Below, piece by piece: positions 12,151 to 23,611 of a DNA stretch of 64,000 nt (position 1 is its first letter; each line of letters begins with the position of its first letter). A program made the position numbers and the translations under genes. Source of the DNA: Brachynemurus nebulosus. Taxonomy: Eukaryota > Arthropoda > Insecta > Neuroptera > Myrmeleontidae. The stretch covers positions 24,178,877 through 24,242,876 of the forward strand of contig JAPWDM010000005.1 in the NCBI GenBank assembly GCA_035578155.1. The letters run 5' to 3'. The notes under the pieces were generated by a model. That model saw only the letters and a program-made list of their open reading frames with translations, searched no databases and was not told the origin of the DNA.

Positions 12151-14080
12151 TTCGCTAAAAAAATCATTGAAAAATATTTGATATGTTTCGATCAATTAAT
12201 GGTCAACATCAGCAAATAAAAGTTACTCAAATCGAAGAAAAGAATGAGTTATTTGTCCGTAGAAATTAAAATACAAATTCTGAAAACGAGCAAAGAAATA
12301 TTGAAAAAACTAGATCGGCAAAACATTCTGACAAATAACACTACCCAACTAATACTTGCCAATTTGAATGAAACTTAACATACTTATTAAACAGCGAAAA
12401 ATATTAAATACGTGTTTTTTTATTTCGGCTAAATACGCTTTTTAGGGGTAGAAAACACCATTCAACCTCTGTAGATGAAAACAGTTATAGCTAGATATTT
12501 TTGAAACGACATATTTTCTGAAAAAAGGGCTGAGTACCAAATTTGTAGAATTTGAAGCGATGCACTTGATAGTGACCCTGAAATCGATTTTCAAGGTCAG
12601 TTGAAAATGATTAGCCATTGCCGAAGTTTGACCATATCCTGTACCTATAAGCAGTAATTTCATGTATTGACTCAATCTATCTTCAAAGTTGATTTATAGA
12701 AAAAATTAGAAGAAAACATTTTTGTAAGTAATTTTAGAAGTAAAGTTAAGAAAAGATTTAATATCACTCTAATTGTAAGTTAAACATTAACTTTATGTTA
12801 TATTATAAATTTTCAAAATTTTTTAAAATTTTTATTGCTACTCTATAGTTATCATATTAGGAATTCAATTGAACATATGATTAACTATTATTTTTCCGAT
12901 TGCGATTGAGCAAGTATTTTTCAAAATTACTTCTTGATCACTTATTTTCTATCTTGCATGTGAAATTCGTTCGAATATACTTTGAACCATTTAGGGGTGA
13001 AAAGTAAGCTACTCCTTTTGAAAAATATTAAATGATTTTCAAATGACTTTGGAAATTGACCTCAAGGTCAACTTCAAAGTCATCATCAAGTGCTTCACTT
13101 TGAATTCTATAACTTTGGTCCTAAGCACTTTTTTCAGAAAATATATCGTACCATAATCCACTTCTATGTTGATTCCTGGTCTCTTTTCCTGCGTTTCTAA
13201 TATTTATGTCAATAAAAAATGTGCTACCGTAGACAAGGATGAATAGGTACGCATTCAGACTTCACACCGTATTTTTTTGTATTTATTTTATGAGTACCTA
13301 ATCTTTAATATATTAAAAATTTACGCGAAGATGGTCACTTTATCAGCAGTATCCAAAAAAATTTAAAAATATTGGTGGTTTTTGAAAAATTAACAAAAAT
13401 CGTATAATTTCTTCTCTATGAAAAATTGGGATCAAAAGAGACGAGAAAAGAGTAAATGGGGACAACCCGTAGGGTCGACCAAAATAACGGACCCGATTTT
13501 TTTCATCTGACACAGTCGCCATTTAAGAAGTGAAATTACCCCTCAAAATTAGGGTAAAATTTCAATTTTGCTAGATTACTTGAAAACTGCGGCAGATAAA
13601 GAAAAATTTTAAATTGACACAACACTTCATTTTTAGAGAGCTTTCTACTGATATATACAAAGCCAGAGTCGGACCTACTAGAGGGGCTATTTTGGTAAAT
13701 TTGGGGGTAAAAAAAGTTGTATAAGCGTTTTTCCTAACATCTAAAACAAAAACAAGAGCCTTATCACCATTTTTTCTAAGCATTAAAAGCTGGTTTATAT
13801 TCGGTTTCTATTGAAAACTCAATTAGACTGCATGTTAAAAGTGAGCAAAAATTAAACCTGCAATAACTTTTAAACGCTGTAGTGAATCTAATTTAAATTT
13901 TCACAGTCGATTAAATTTAGAAAAACCATTATTCGCACAAATTTTCATAAGACTGTCACCATTTTTAAGTACCTCCATAATATCCTTAACTTGTAGCTAT
14001 GGTATAATTATCAAAATTTTTTGCAGGTTTCTTACTAATCATACAACATGTAATGATTCATACAACATACAACACATAAT
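12151..14080. other. Helentron copy 1 interior, no gene
   Basis: Open frames here are short and carry no motif. The sequence is conserved only because it is duplicated in copy 2. A small repeated phrase of AAGGTCAACTTCAAAGTCATC type occurs near 13066-13085, with a related GGTCAGTTGAAAATGATTAGC near 12595. Confidence 0.5.
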
Positions 14081-14131
14081 TCCTGAGTAGCCCTAAATAA
14101 TGCGTGTCAAACACGCACTTGACGACTTTTT

Positions 14132-14985
14132 TTATTCTCTATTCTGAAAACTTGACTTGGGTATTTCATATTATTATTAATATAAATATTTTTGTTCACT
14201 TTCAACATCAATGACATAATAAAATAAATATTCCGGACCTGGCTATACTGCAGTCCACAATCAAATGTCCTTTTCGTTTGATTGGCGAACCTCATACATA
14301 TACCAATTTTGGATTGAACTTAGGCGTTACGTAAAATTATATGATATGAATTTTTTAAAGAAAAAGTATTTTTGCTCTGAAATCCGAATTTGAAGTTGTT
14401 ATAACAGACACGATATGTGAATTTATTGACCCGCCTAGGTGTTCAACCATTCACCCAAGAACCTGGCCGTCTTTTTTTTTACTTTTCGTTGCAAAACGTT
14501 TGTGTTTTGTCTCATTCAACTGTTTCTCGATCGTTTTCTTTTGTCAGTTATTATCTTTTTGTTTTTATTATATACTTTTGTTTCTCTGTAAATTTTTGTT
14601 TTATTTCTCATATAATATATGAATAAGATAAACCACAGAACGTAAAAGTTTTCAAAAACCAAATAAACAAACACACAATATTGGAAGTAAAGAAGAAATC
14701 TTTTTCCACTGGGTAAGCTGAAGGTAAGAGCACGATGGAAGTCATTCATCGCGGATGGTTTGACCACATTATAATGTTGTTAGAATCATCGTGTATAATA
14801 CACAAGATGATAATATGGTAGATTTATACTTTTAGTGGACACAAATATTTGAAAACGAGTTTAAGAATTATTCCAGGTTAGTCCGAAACAGAAAATTAAA
14901 TATACTAAAATTCACAGAAAAATGTCTATAAGATTTATCTCTAAGGGTCTAACTTTCTAAATTAGTTTTCAGTTGTCTTAAATCG
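14132..14985. other. AT-rich DNA without recognised genes
   Basis: Directly downstream of Helentron copy 1. Short open frames on both strands at 14107-14295 and 14417-14767 have no recognised motifs. Confidence 0.4.
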
Positions 14986-15176
14986 CAGCGTCTCTCAATC
15001 TCTATTACAATTTCTAATGATTTTGTGCGGACCGGTCACATATGACGACTATCAGTTTTCTAAATTATATTTATATTTAACATAAAATGTCATTTTCCGA
15101 CTATTTGTTCGACCATGGAGATAATTCAAATAAATATCGACAGTTTTTTAAGCATTAGACAATGTTTAAAAGCAGT

Positions 15177-15380
15177 CAGTGGCGGATTTATGCTAAGTGC
15201 CGCTCTAGGCTTCGTGAAAAATGCCGTCCTTAAAAAGCTAAAAAAAAATTCTTAATAACTATTTAAAACTTTTTCTTAAAAAAAAGTGACGAGCAAAAAA
15301 AAGAAATTCTAAATTTTACCGCCCTTAAAGTCTGCCGTCTAGGCTCCAGCCTACTCAGCCTGCTGGTAAATCCACCACTG
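15177..15380. mobile_element. 204-bp hAT MITE with perfect 8-bp duplication
   Basis: It starts CAGTGGCGGATTTA and ends TAAATCCACCACTG. The 8-bp AAAGCAGT is repeated exactly on both sides (15169-15176 and 15381-15388). Removing it restores a satellite unit. An 8-bp duplication and CAGTGGCGG-type ends are classic hAT features. The interior has no coding. Confidence 0.92.
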
Positions 15381-15693
15381 AAAGCAGTCCTTTAAATTTA
15401 AATAGAATACTTGTAGTCTGGAATCATTTCCGTCATTTGTTGGAATAACATTAGATTGTGTAATATGAAATGTTGTTTTCTAGCCACTTGATCGACCATG
15501 TACCTAATTCCGATAAATATCGACACTTTTTTAAGCATTAAAAAATTTTTTAACAGCAATTATTTAATTTTAAATGGAATTCTTGTAGGCTGGAATCATT
15601 TCCACCATTAATTGGAATATCATTAAGTCGTGTAATATGACCATTTGGCCGACCATGAAATTTAGATAAATATCGATCCTTTCTTAAGCATTA

Positions 15694-16487
15694 GGCTAAG
15701 GTCACATTGGAAGCGGGTACGTACGACTTAATTTGTCTGATGTAGTCGTGAGACTATTGTCGTCAGATAAAGTGGTCCCATTGTTAGCGTATACTTACGT
15801 AAATTTATTTTAAAAATGAATCTGTTAAGAGATTATTTGTTTCTGGATAATAATATAATTAATTATTATTTGATGAAAAATACGAATCGAAATTTTTGGG
15901 TTTATGAATTATACAATAGAAGATCTACTAGTGGTGAATTTAGGAAATTATTTCCGCATTTGAAAATAGAAAAAGCAAGTTTTTTCAATATTTTCGTATG
16001 AATGAAAGAAGATTCAATGCTTTTGCAACCTCTAACCAAAGTTTTCTACAAATTTCTCTGTTATAGTACTCTTTTCTTTTTTTTTTTTGCTCCCTTTCAA
16101 ATACGAGAATTATTAATTTTTCTATATCCATTTAAATGTATCCTTAATTTATCAAATAATAAGTTTTATAAAATTGTAATTTGGTACTACAAAAATTGTA
16201 ACAAATGAAAATATCCGTTAAAATTCAAATAATATTCATAAATTGTATTACTTTTACTTAAGTTGCCTATCTTCCTTATCTTCTACACGTACGACTAGTG
16301 CGAAAAAAGCAAACTTTTTTGTTTCAATTTTTAACACTGACGACTACGTACGTGCGTGCAAGAATAACTCGTATCTAGTGTGACCATCTTCGTTCATTTG
16401 CACTGTTTATTTCAATCTGACGTGTACGTACAAGTACGCGCGAGTGATTTGTCGTGACCCTGTCGTTTTTCCAATGTGACCCTAGCC
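15694..16487 (+). mobile_element. PIF/Harbinger-like element, 794 bp, TTA duplications
   Basis: The ends are GGCTAAGGTCACATTGGAA and the complement of GGCTAGGGTCACATTGGAA. TTA is duplicated at 15691-15693 and 16488-16490. The insertion splits a satellite unit between AAGCATTA and the continuing AGAAATATTTAAAAGCAATT. Inside lies a frameshifted N-terminal HARBI1-like nuclease relic, which confirms the superfamily. Confidence 0.9.
15816..16066 (+). pseudogene. HARBI1-like nuclease N-terminal relic, frameshifted
   Basis: The first frame reads MNLLRDYLFLD, then RNFWVYELYNRR, GEFRKLFPHL and FFNIF, ending at a stop at 15999-16001. A shifted frame continues with RMNERRFNAFATSNQSFL and stops at 16064-16066. 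The order WV-x(6)-R...GEF-xx-LF-x(8)-FF-xx-FRM is the usual start of insect HARBI1-type nucleases. The catalytic DDE region is missing, so this is a deletion derivative that cannot move itself. Confidence 0.78.
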
Positions 16488-16624
16488 TTACAGAAATATT
16501 TAAAAGCAATTATTAAATTTTAAATAGAATCCTTGTAGCCTGAATTCATTTTTGCCATTAATTCAGATAAATATCGACATTTTTTTAAGCATTAGAGAAA
16601 TGTTCAATATATTATACAGAAGGT

Positions 16625-17260
16625 TGTATATAATGGTTAACTGGAAATTTTGAAGAGAAAAGTTGAAATTTATACAGAAGAAATGATGTAAATATCACCG
16701 TATGAATGCTGTTATTGGAGTACCTATTATAAATTGTAATCGAGTCAAGCCACAGATGAGACAGATCAAGCCTACGTATAAAAAAGTGAAATCTTAAAGT
16801 TGCAGTAAGTAGCAATTTACACCATTACTGATTTAGTCTGTTACTGACTGCCGTGGTGTTCATGTCAAAATAAAAATCATGTTTTTTTAATTAACCCGTG
16901 AAATTTAAACAGAAAAAAATATGAAGTGTGTCGTATTTAAGTGTAAAAATTCTATTGAATAAAAATTTTTCAAAATAAAGGGATATCTTTCTTAAAATAA
17001 GTAAATTTATTTTTAATTGTTGATTGGTGGTAACTTACGGTGGCCATCATAGTATATAGTATATGTATGCGAACTGCATGTATCATCATCAAAATATATT
17101 ACTAATACATTGGTATATTCGTGTCCGTACATCGTGTGTTGTGATTATATGTGTGCGGTGTTACGTCACCCATTGATTACAATGGGCACAGTTTTGTAGA
17201 CATTCTAGTTTGACCCCTTGAGTCAAGCTATTATACGAATTACATAAATCATTGATTTCA
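16625..17260 (+). repeat. Weakly related copy of the Helentron internal module
   Basis: Around 17120-17250 the sequence parallels 9440-9625: TGTGATTATATGTGTG, TACGTCAC, ATTACAA-TGG, CATTCTAGTTTGACCCCTTG, then a TATTATAC/AATACAT patch. The first half (16625-17040) shows no clear similarity. I regard it as a decayed relative that also sits next to the 170-bp satellite. Confidence 0.5.
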
Positions 17261-18185
17261 AGAACGGAAGTCGATGTACTTTTTTGAAATGAAGGTAGTA
17301 AATATAAATAGGCTGGAAACCTATGCCTTAAACCCCTAAAACGAGTCTAACGAAGTTTCTCTTGATTCTAGAAGATGGATATGTAGTATGAGAGATAATT
17401 AAGTGGAATCCCAAAAAAGAATTATTTTGCTTGTTTTATAAACTTTTAACACATATTATTAAAAAAACATTTTTTTTCGCCTATTATCCATATATTTTTT
17501 TAAAAAAAAAGTATTTCTAATATCATATTAGAGGTATAAGAATAATTTAAAATACTTTTAAAAAAATTGTCAAATACCCAATTTTTAAAATTAGTCCAGT
17601 TTGTAACTAAACAAACTCACACTCTTTCGTTTGTATGTAAATCCTTCGGCATGGTCATACCTGGTTAAAAACACCTGCACGTTGAATAGAACTAAATTTA
17701 AAAGCCACACACAACATAAGTATACACATATGGGTAGTTTGAATTTATTTCCATATAGGTATGAAAGAGGTATAATATTGAATACAACTTAATCCCAGCA
17801 GCCGGGTTTTCTGATATTTTTACAGATATCGTAAAAGCATATTATTATTATTATTTCGAATACATAAACCCCCGGCATATTGGTAGCTTCGACATACATT
17901 GCTTAATACTTGGCTATACACAAAAGTGTATTCGAATATAGACAAATAAAGCCAATACACACAATTTTGTAACCATTTAGCGGCATTTGTGTTACCATAG
18001 GAATTAATTACGGGATAATAGGGTTGCTTCTACTAGCGTAACTCAATTTATAAACACTGCTCTTAGTTCAACTTAGCTTATCCTGTGCGTTATTCTGTGG
18101 TACTGTGACAGTGCGTACATACGTTTATTTGAACTGTGAATAAGTTAAGTGAATCTGCACGTAGTGTCTTTGCAAATGCATTTTA
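17261..18185. other. No gene or clear element seen
   Basis: Ordinary AT-rich sequence with a short ATTATTATTATT run near 17840. No exon-like open frame was seen. Confidence 0.4.
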
Positions 18186-18189
18186 GCTT

Positions 18190-18319
18190 TAGCTTTTTTT
18201 AGCGAATTTCCAGAATGGAATTCAGCTATTACAGCCACTGTCATGACGCGACTTGAACCCGGGACCATGGCAGAAATTTGTTTTGAGGTCCCTAGAAACC
18301 GAAAATAATATTCACCAAA

Positions 18320-18393
<74 letters not shown>

Positions 18394-18717
18394 CCGCACG
18401 ATAACTCTCGAACGAAATGTCCTAGGTTTACGAAATTTGGTGAAAATGTTGGAAGTCCCAAACCGTTGGACAAGTTCGTTAGCCAGACACGTCGGATGCC
18501 AGAAACATGGTGTTTGTTCTTGCAAAAAATTAGTTTTTTGCCAAAATTACCACTTATTAAAAAATTTTTGCGAAATTTTTTTACATCATTTAAACGACGA
18601 AAAAAAATTACGTAAAAAAGGTCTTTAAACTATTATTCTATGTCAACTAGTTTCCGAGAAAATTTAATTTTTATAAAAGGGCATTCGCTATGTTATGCAG
18701 GATGCTGCGACAGGGGT
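18190..18717 (+). repeat. Dispersed repeat family A, copy with internal (TA)n
   Basis: It begins near GCGAATTTCCAGAATGGAAT, passes GACTTGAACCCGGGACCATG and GTCCCTAGAAACCGAAAATA, then a (TA)n tract (18323-18389). Next come GATAACTCTCGAACGAA and CCGTTGGACAAGTTCGTTAG. It ends GCTATGTTATGCAGGATGCT then GCGACAGGGGTA. Other copies are at 18845, 27968 and 63147 (reverse), plus partial copies inside both Helentrons. The superfamily is unknown and no coding was seen. Confidence 0.8.
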
Positions 18718-18844
18718 ATACCTATATGCAATTATGCATAATTATATGAAAGAATGTGTTTGTGGTACAGGAAGATAGATTGTATATAAGTCATATACGT
18801 CATACATATGTATATGTTTGTGTGTTACTTATATGCCGTTTTTT

Positions 18845-19229
18845 AGGGTTCCGAAGAAAGTTCTATTTTTTAGAGCTCCGAAATAAATCTCCCGAGACTA
18901 TAATAGAAATTTGTTTTGGGGTCCCTAGAAACCAAAAATAATATTCACTAAAATTTATGTATTAAATTTATATTTAGTCCCACACCGTTGGACAAATTCG
19001 TTAGCCAGCCATGTCAGATGCTTGGAACATGGCTTTTTTGACCATTTTTCGTGAAAAAAATTAGTTTTTTGCCAAAATTTTCTAAAGTTAAAAATTTTTT
19101 TGACATTTATTTACACCATTAGAAAGAGGAGGAAAAATCACTTAAAAGGGTGAAAAATCACAGAAAAACGGATTTTTATAAACGGAAATTCGCTATGTTA
19201 TGCAGGATGCTGCGACAGGGGTATTTTTA
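18845..19229 (+). repeat. Dispersed repeat family A, second tandemly placed copy
   Basis: It shares CCCGAGACTATAATAGAAAT, TTGTTTTGGGGTCCCTAGAA, CACCGTTGGACAAATTCGTT and the end CTATGTTATGCAGGATGCTG with the copy just upstream. It lacks the TA tract and the GATAACTCTCG segment, so it is internally deleted. Confidence 0.8.
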
Positions 19230-20515
19230 TTTTAGTTTATGTGGTTCATTTCTGTTTTCAACAAGTATGCAAACTTTAGTTGGTGTTTAAAAAACTATAA
19301 AAGTTACATAGCATTTTACATTTATATTTATTCGCGCATTATCAAATAATTCGTTAAAGTAATAGGTTAGGTAAAGTTACGATATTTTACTAAAAAACAT
19401 GGGTAGGTAAAGTTATGAATTCGTTGACATCTGAATCTGTTATTGTCTTTTTAAATTTTTGTTTGTAAGTTAAGTTTTTTCGAAAGTTTATTTATGACTT
19501 AGATTTAGATCAGTTTATTTCATTTAAAACAATTAAATTAATTGCGTACGGCATTTCTGATTTTGAAAGAGTCGATTCTTAAAATGCTCCCAAACAAACC
19601 TAAAACATTCTATACACAAAATTGATAAAATTCTTTAAGCTATACTTACATGAAACGGAAATATAAAAAACGCATAAATTTTTTTTTTTGTAAGTAATAA
19701 ATTACAATTTTTTGAATAAACAATTTGTAATTACAGTATTACCTATACTAACTGTTAAAACCAACATTATTTTCTTATGTAGTTATGATTTGTCGACTTG
19801 TAGGTATACATCTTAAAGCGAGTATTTTTATTTAAATTTTTTACCTATAGTTATAAACATTCAAAAAATTATTTGTATGGTGATCAACATCAAGGAAAAC
19901 ACTTTTTTAACAAAAATACAAAAATAAACAATAAACAATAAACAATAGTTACATAAAAATAATTTGTTTATTTTTAAAAATTATTAATATTATTATTTTT
20001 AATAAAATACATAATAAAAATTAAATTTACGAGTATACAGTGTGTCTAAAAATTACCTATACATTTATGTAACACCCGGTAAAAAATTTGTATTTCTACA
20101 GAAAAGATTATATTCAAATTTAAATTGTTAACTTGTAAAATGATATGATAATTTTATACAACCAAATTCCATTCTACCGAATTTAAAATTCCATTACATA
20201 TGCGTTTTTGGAATTTGTTGAATCAAACACTAAGGTGGGGATATCGAGAATGGTTGACAATATATAAATTACAATATTGTTTTAAAAAGAGTTGGTAGCC
20301 AAATTTTTTTTGCATTATCGTTTTGAGGTAATCGTTGCAGAAGTATTTATTTATTTATAATAATTTTTACAAATTATTTAATTCAATTTAAAGAGGATAA
20401 TGTCCGAATAACTGAAGAATTAAAACAGTAATTTATTAATAAATCCATGGATTTACCATATTGCTTACTTACATTTTGAAACAAAATATCTTTCTAGAAT
20501 ATGTGGTAATCTATA
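19230..20515. other. AT-rich DNA without recognised genes
   Basis: Nothing codable was seen. A short ACAATAAACAATAAACAATA run lies near 19928. Confidence 0.4.
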
Positions 20516-20960
20516 CATATAATAAAAATGTAACGAGACCGTTTCTGTACATGGAATATTTTTTGAAAATTGTACTGGTACTGTAAATAGTTATCGATGT
20601 AGATATCAAAAGAGCGATTTTTAAAATTTTTGTCTGTCTGTCTTTCTGTCTGTCTGTCTGTTCACGCATCACGCAAAAACTACTGGACGGATTTTAATGA
20701 AATTTGATGTAATGATTACCTGGGTCAACATCTAAGATATTTTTTAATCCGGGAAAATGTCTCATTCCCACCGAAAAGTGGAAAACCTATTTTGAGCATG
20801 TACACACATTACGTTAATTTACATATTTCATAATTTCTAACTAAAGTAAACTCCAATATTAATTAAGAACTAATTTTAAGTCGTATTAGCTTTTGTATTA
20901 TAATCAAAATTTTATTCCTTTCAACGTAACTTCTCTCTGAAACTAGCAAGCCAAAAAAAT
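20516..20960 (-). mobile_element. Non-LTR-type insect repeat fragment
   Basis: The fragment contains TATACATATAATAAAAATGT, a GTCTGTCTGTCTTTCTGTCT run and CGCAAAAACTACTGGACGGA. It then has TTTTAATGAAATTTG, CGGGAAAATGTCTCATTCCC. These phrases, including the repeated TCTG and 'actactggacggattt', are typical of dispersed insect repeats. It is in the opposite orientation to the relatives at 7692 and 28770. Confidence 0.6.
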
Positions 20961-22515
20961 TTGAAATACTAGGGTGTCCGACTGTCCTTTTTTGTCAGTA
21001 AATCTATGAACTATCATTAAATGTTTGATTTTAATGGTAAAACGCAAAAATATTTGATAATTATTTATTTAGAAATCTTGCATTGAAATTTGTCAACTTT
21101 CAACAACGATTCAAATGCCTGAAAACGCTCCATTAATATATGAAGCTGTGAAAAAGTTAAGCCACAACGAAATCCTGACTCAATGCGTGGCGACTCCGTA
21201 CTTGGAGAGTTTTTTAAATTCATTACACTGGTAATTCGTAAATTTTTAAATGGTTATTCGGTTATTAAAAGGTTAAATGCCTGTTAGTTGGTACAAACAT
21301 TCTAACATTAACAATTATCTATTTTTTTTTCATACGCAATACAACAATGATCCACATATGTATGCGCGCGCACATCTACAAGCCCTCCGCGCGATAATCT
21401 CAAATCTCGTTTATCATTCATTTTACACCCTTTTCGAGAAAAATGTTTTGTTGGTTTGTTATCGCCCTAACTGTTTTTAACCCCTAAAATACCTACTAAG
21501 GGTAATAATATATGATAACATACAACCTATATGGATTGTTGCCTTCGATGAAAAATCATTGTAGAGAGTCGAATAATTCGAAGATTCGACTTGATTTAAT
21601 AAATTCGATGGGAATGGACTAAAAAAAAGTGAAATTTATTTTCGAAAAATTAATATTAAAAAATTGGTAATAAAACAAAATAAAAGAAATTGGCATAATG
21701 ACTTCTTTTCAATATAAAATTGTCGAGCAGTTTTATTCTTCAACTTTCATTATGTTCGGATGTCTATTAGAAAAATAATTGCCGTATTCTTTACGACAAG
21801 TGGGCAATCATAATTGCATTAGTACAAGCATTCAGCCAGAGAGACCGCTACCCGAGAGACCACGTGGTTACCGTCGCTTGCTATACCGTCTCATTTTATC
21901 TAAAAATCAATAGTATACATGGATACGGCAATAAATTTTGATAAAAATATTATTAATAACGCTAACTGTGTGCCCATCGTATTCTATTATAGTGTTGTCG
22001 TAACAATAAACGGGAACACTGGCCGTACAGGACATGGGATACAAAAAAAGGATAACAAATGAATGTGATAAGGTGAGGTGATCTAGCAAATTATCACTTG
22101 AATGTGGCAAAAAAATTCCGTGGGTACATGACTGGACATAAAATTGAGAGGCAGTATACATATTTTTTTAAATACATAAATATATTATAGTACGGTATCT
22201 TGTGGAAAATTATTTCCTCCAGTGCGTTTTTTTCCAAACATTTTAAAGAAAGGATGTTGATTGATTTGTTAGTTATGCGTAAAGGATTAATTCAAAAAAT
22301 GAATGAAAATGAAAACTGAACTGAACTTGAAAGATTCATTTAGGGTAAGTGCGAGAGAGATGCCGCAGTAGCCATAGTTCGTCCGTTGATTGATAGATAG
22401 CCCTATTAATGGATTATGTGTTTAAAATAAATTACTCATTTAAGCTGCATATTGCAACATTTATGATTAGTCCATCAGCTTAGTAATTATCCAACTTTAT
22501 ATTATTGAAAAGTAA
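20961..22515. other. No gene recognised
   Basis: Short motif-free open frames only. The stretch 21820-21890 is somewhat GC-richer (GAGAGACC repeated twice) but does not suggest an exon. Confidence 0.35.
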
Positions 22516-22521
22516 GTTTTT

Positions 22522-22556
22522 ATGTTCCGAACTACCTTCGTGTAAGTTCGGAACAT
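22522..22556. repeat. 12-bp perfect stem-loop
   Basis: ATGTTCCGAACT pairs with AGTTCGGAACAT across an 11-nt loop. It is isolated and has no nearby gene to regulate; it could be the end of a small inverted-repeat element. Confidence 0.6.
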
Positions 22557-22897
22557 TATAAGATTGGTGAGTAACCGAAAATTTGAGAGAAGTGGTAAAT
22601 CAGAGAACAAATGGTAAATAATAATAGAGTTTTACATTCATATATTGAATATACGCAAGAGGACTATGTATTGTATGTATTTCATGTACCTGTGAATTCT
22701 ATGGTTTGGTGGCCAATGCACAATCAAGTTTACTTGATTGTACACAAAATTGCAATAAAAAAAAAATTTCTCTTTCTATTTCTATTTTATAGAAGCGTGT
22801 ATATATTTATCTCTTTCTTTCGCTATTTTTTCTTAAAATTATTAATAATGGAACAGATTCTAAAAATTGTTATCTTTGTCTAATAACTTATTTTAAT

Positions 22898-23056
22898 ACA
22901 CAGAGAGCCATCTTTACGTATTTGTGATAATTACATACTTGCCGACCAGTCCACATAATTCATAGAAAAAATTATATACATATAGAATCCTATCAAAAAT
23001 AGGGCCATATTGCTCATCATTGTATTTCTCCCCAACTGTAAGATGGCTCTCAGTGT
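22898..23056. mobile_element. Small inverted-repeat element, about 159 bp
   Basis: It starts ACACAGAGAGCCATCTTTAC and ends with the complement of ACACTGAGAGCCATCTTAC. No duplication is evident at the flanks. The minus-strand open frame across it has no recognised motif. Confidence 0.55.
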
Positions 23057-23339
23057 CCGTTTTTTCGCTTATTTTATACCTATTCGTTTCGTCATAGTTC
23101 GTCCGTTTCGGGTACTTTCTGTAGGAATTTATTTTATTAGCATACATCAATAACAATTGCTTGAACTCCATTAAAATTTTTCTATTTTTTCGGCAAATTA
23201 ATCAAAAATTTGACCTTAAGGATTATTAAATTTTATGTTTATTTAAAATAAAGGTACATACCTACGTAAATATACTTCTAAATTTGAAAATCAAGTAATT
23301 AATTTTTCAAACATATAAAAATATTTATCAAATTTTATG

Positions 23340-23583
23340 GTGTACGAATACGAATGTGGCGTTGGGCATGTTGATACAAATTGCATGCATAACATTTTTC
23401 TTGAGAATTTTTTTTTAAAAACTATTAATGAAATTTTTTTAGCTTGTATAGGAAGTAGAAGATCCAAATATTAATATTATAAACAAAAAATTTCAAATTT
23501 GTGGGAAATTATGAAAATTCACTTGGTTTAAATTTTGTCATATGAGAAAATATGCTGCTGTACGAATACGAGTGTGGCTGACT
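23340..23583 (+). repeat. Direct repeat pair TGTACGAATACGARTGTGGC
   Basis: A 20-bp phrase occurs near 23341 and again near 23560, differing at one base, about 220 bp apart. It could mark two units of a diverged tandem repeat. Confidence 0.5.
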
Positions 23584-23611
23584 GTACATAATTAGCTTTA
23601 ATAAAAACAAG

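Larger units (their letters stand above)
8669..14126 (+). mobile_element. Helitron2/Helentron-like non-autonomous element, copy 1
   Basis: The 5' end is AGGCTACTCAG, continuing into a hairpin (CTCAGAGG-ccataa-CCTCTGAG). The matching CTGAGTAGCCCT is subterminal near the 3' end (about 14080-14093). It is followed by a terminal hairpin GCGTGT-caa-ACACGC, then ACTTGACGAC and a T run. Inverted repeats terminal on the left and subterminal on the right, plus a 3' hairpin and T-run target, match the described Helitron2/Helentron architecture. No Rep/helicase coding was seen in 5.46 kb. The interior holds a duplicated 430-bp module, a TAA-flanked MITE and a family A segment. Copy 2 lies at 53160. Confidence 0.8.
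14990..16620 (+). repeat. Satellite-like array (unit about 170 bp) behind a hAT-like end
   Basis: A start of GCAGCGTCTCTCAATCTCTA and the phrase TTTTGTGCGGACC resemble the start at 49505. Units then repeat the phrases TGGAATCATTTC, CATTA-TTGGAATA, CGTGTAATATGAAATG, CGACCATG, GATAAATATCGACA-TTTTTTAAGCATTA and TTTAATTTTAAATGGAAT. Units are visible near 15050, 15410, 15590 and 16500. Two transposons with exact target duplications split individual units. Related arrays lie at 44930-45310 and 49640-50640. Confidence 0.8.
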
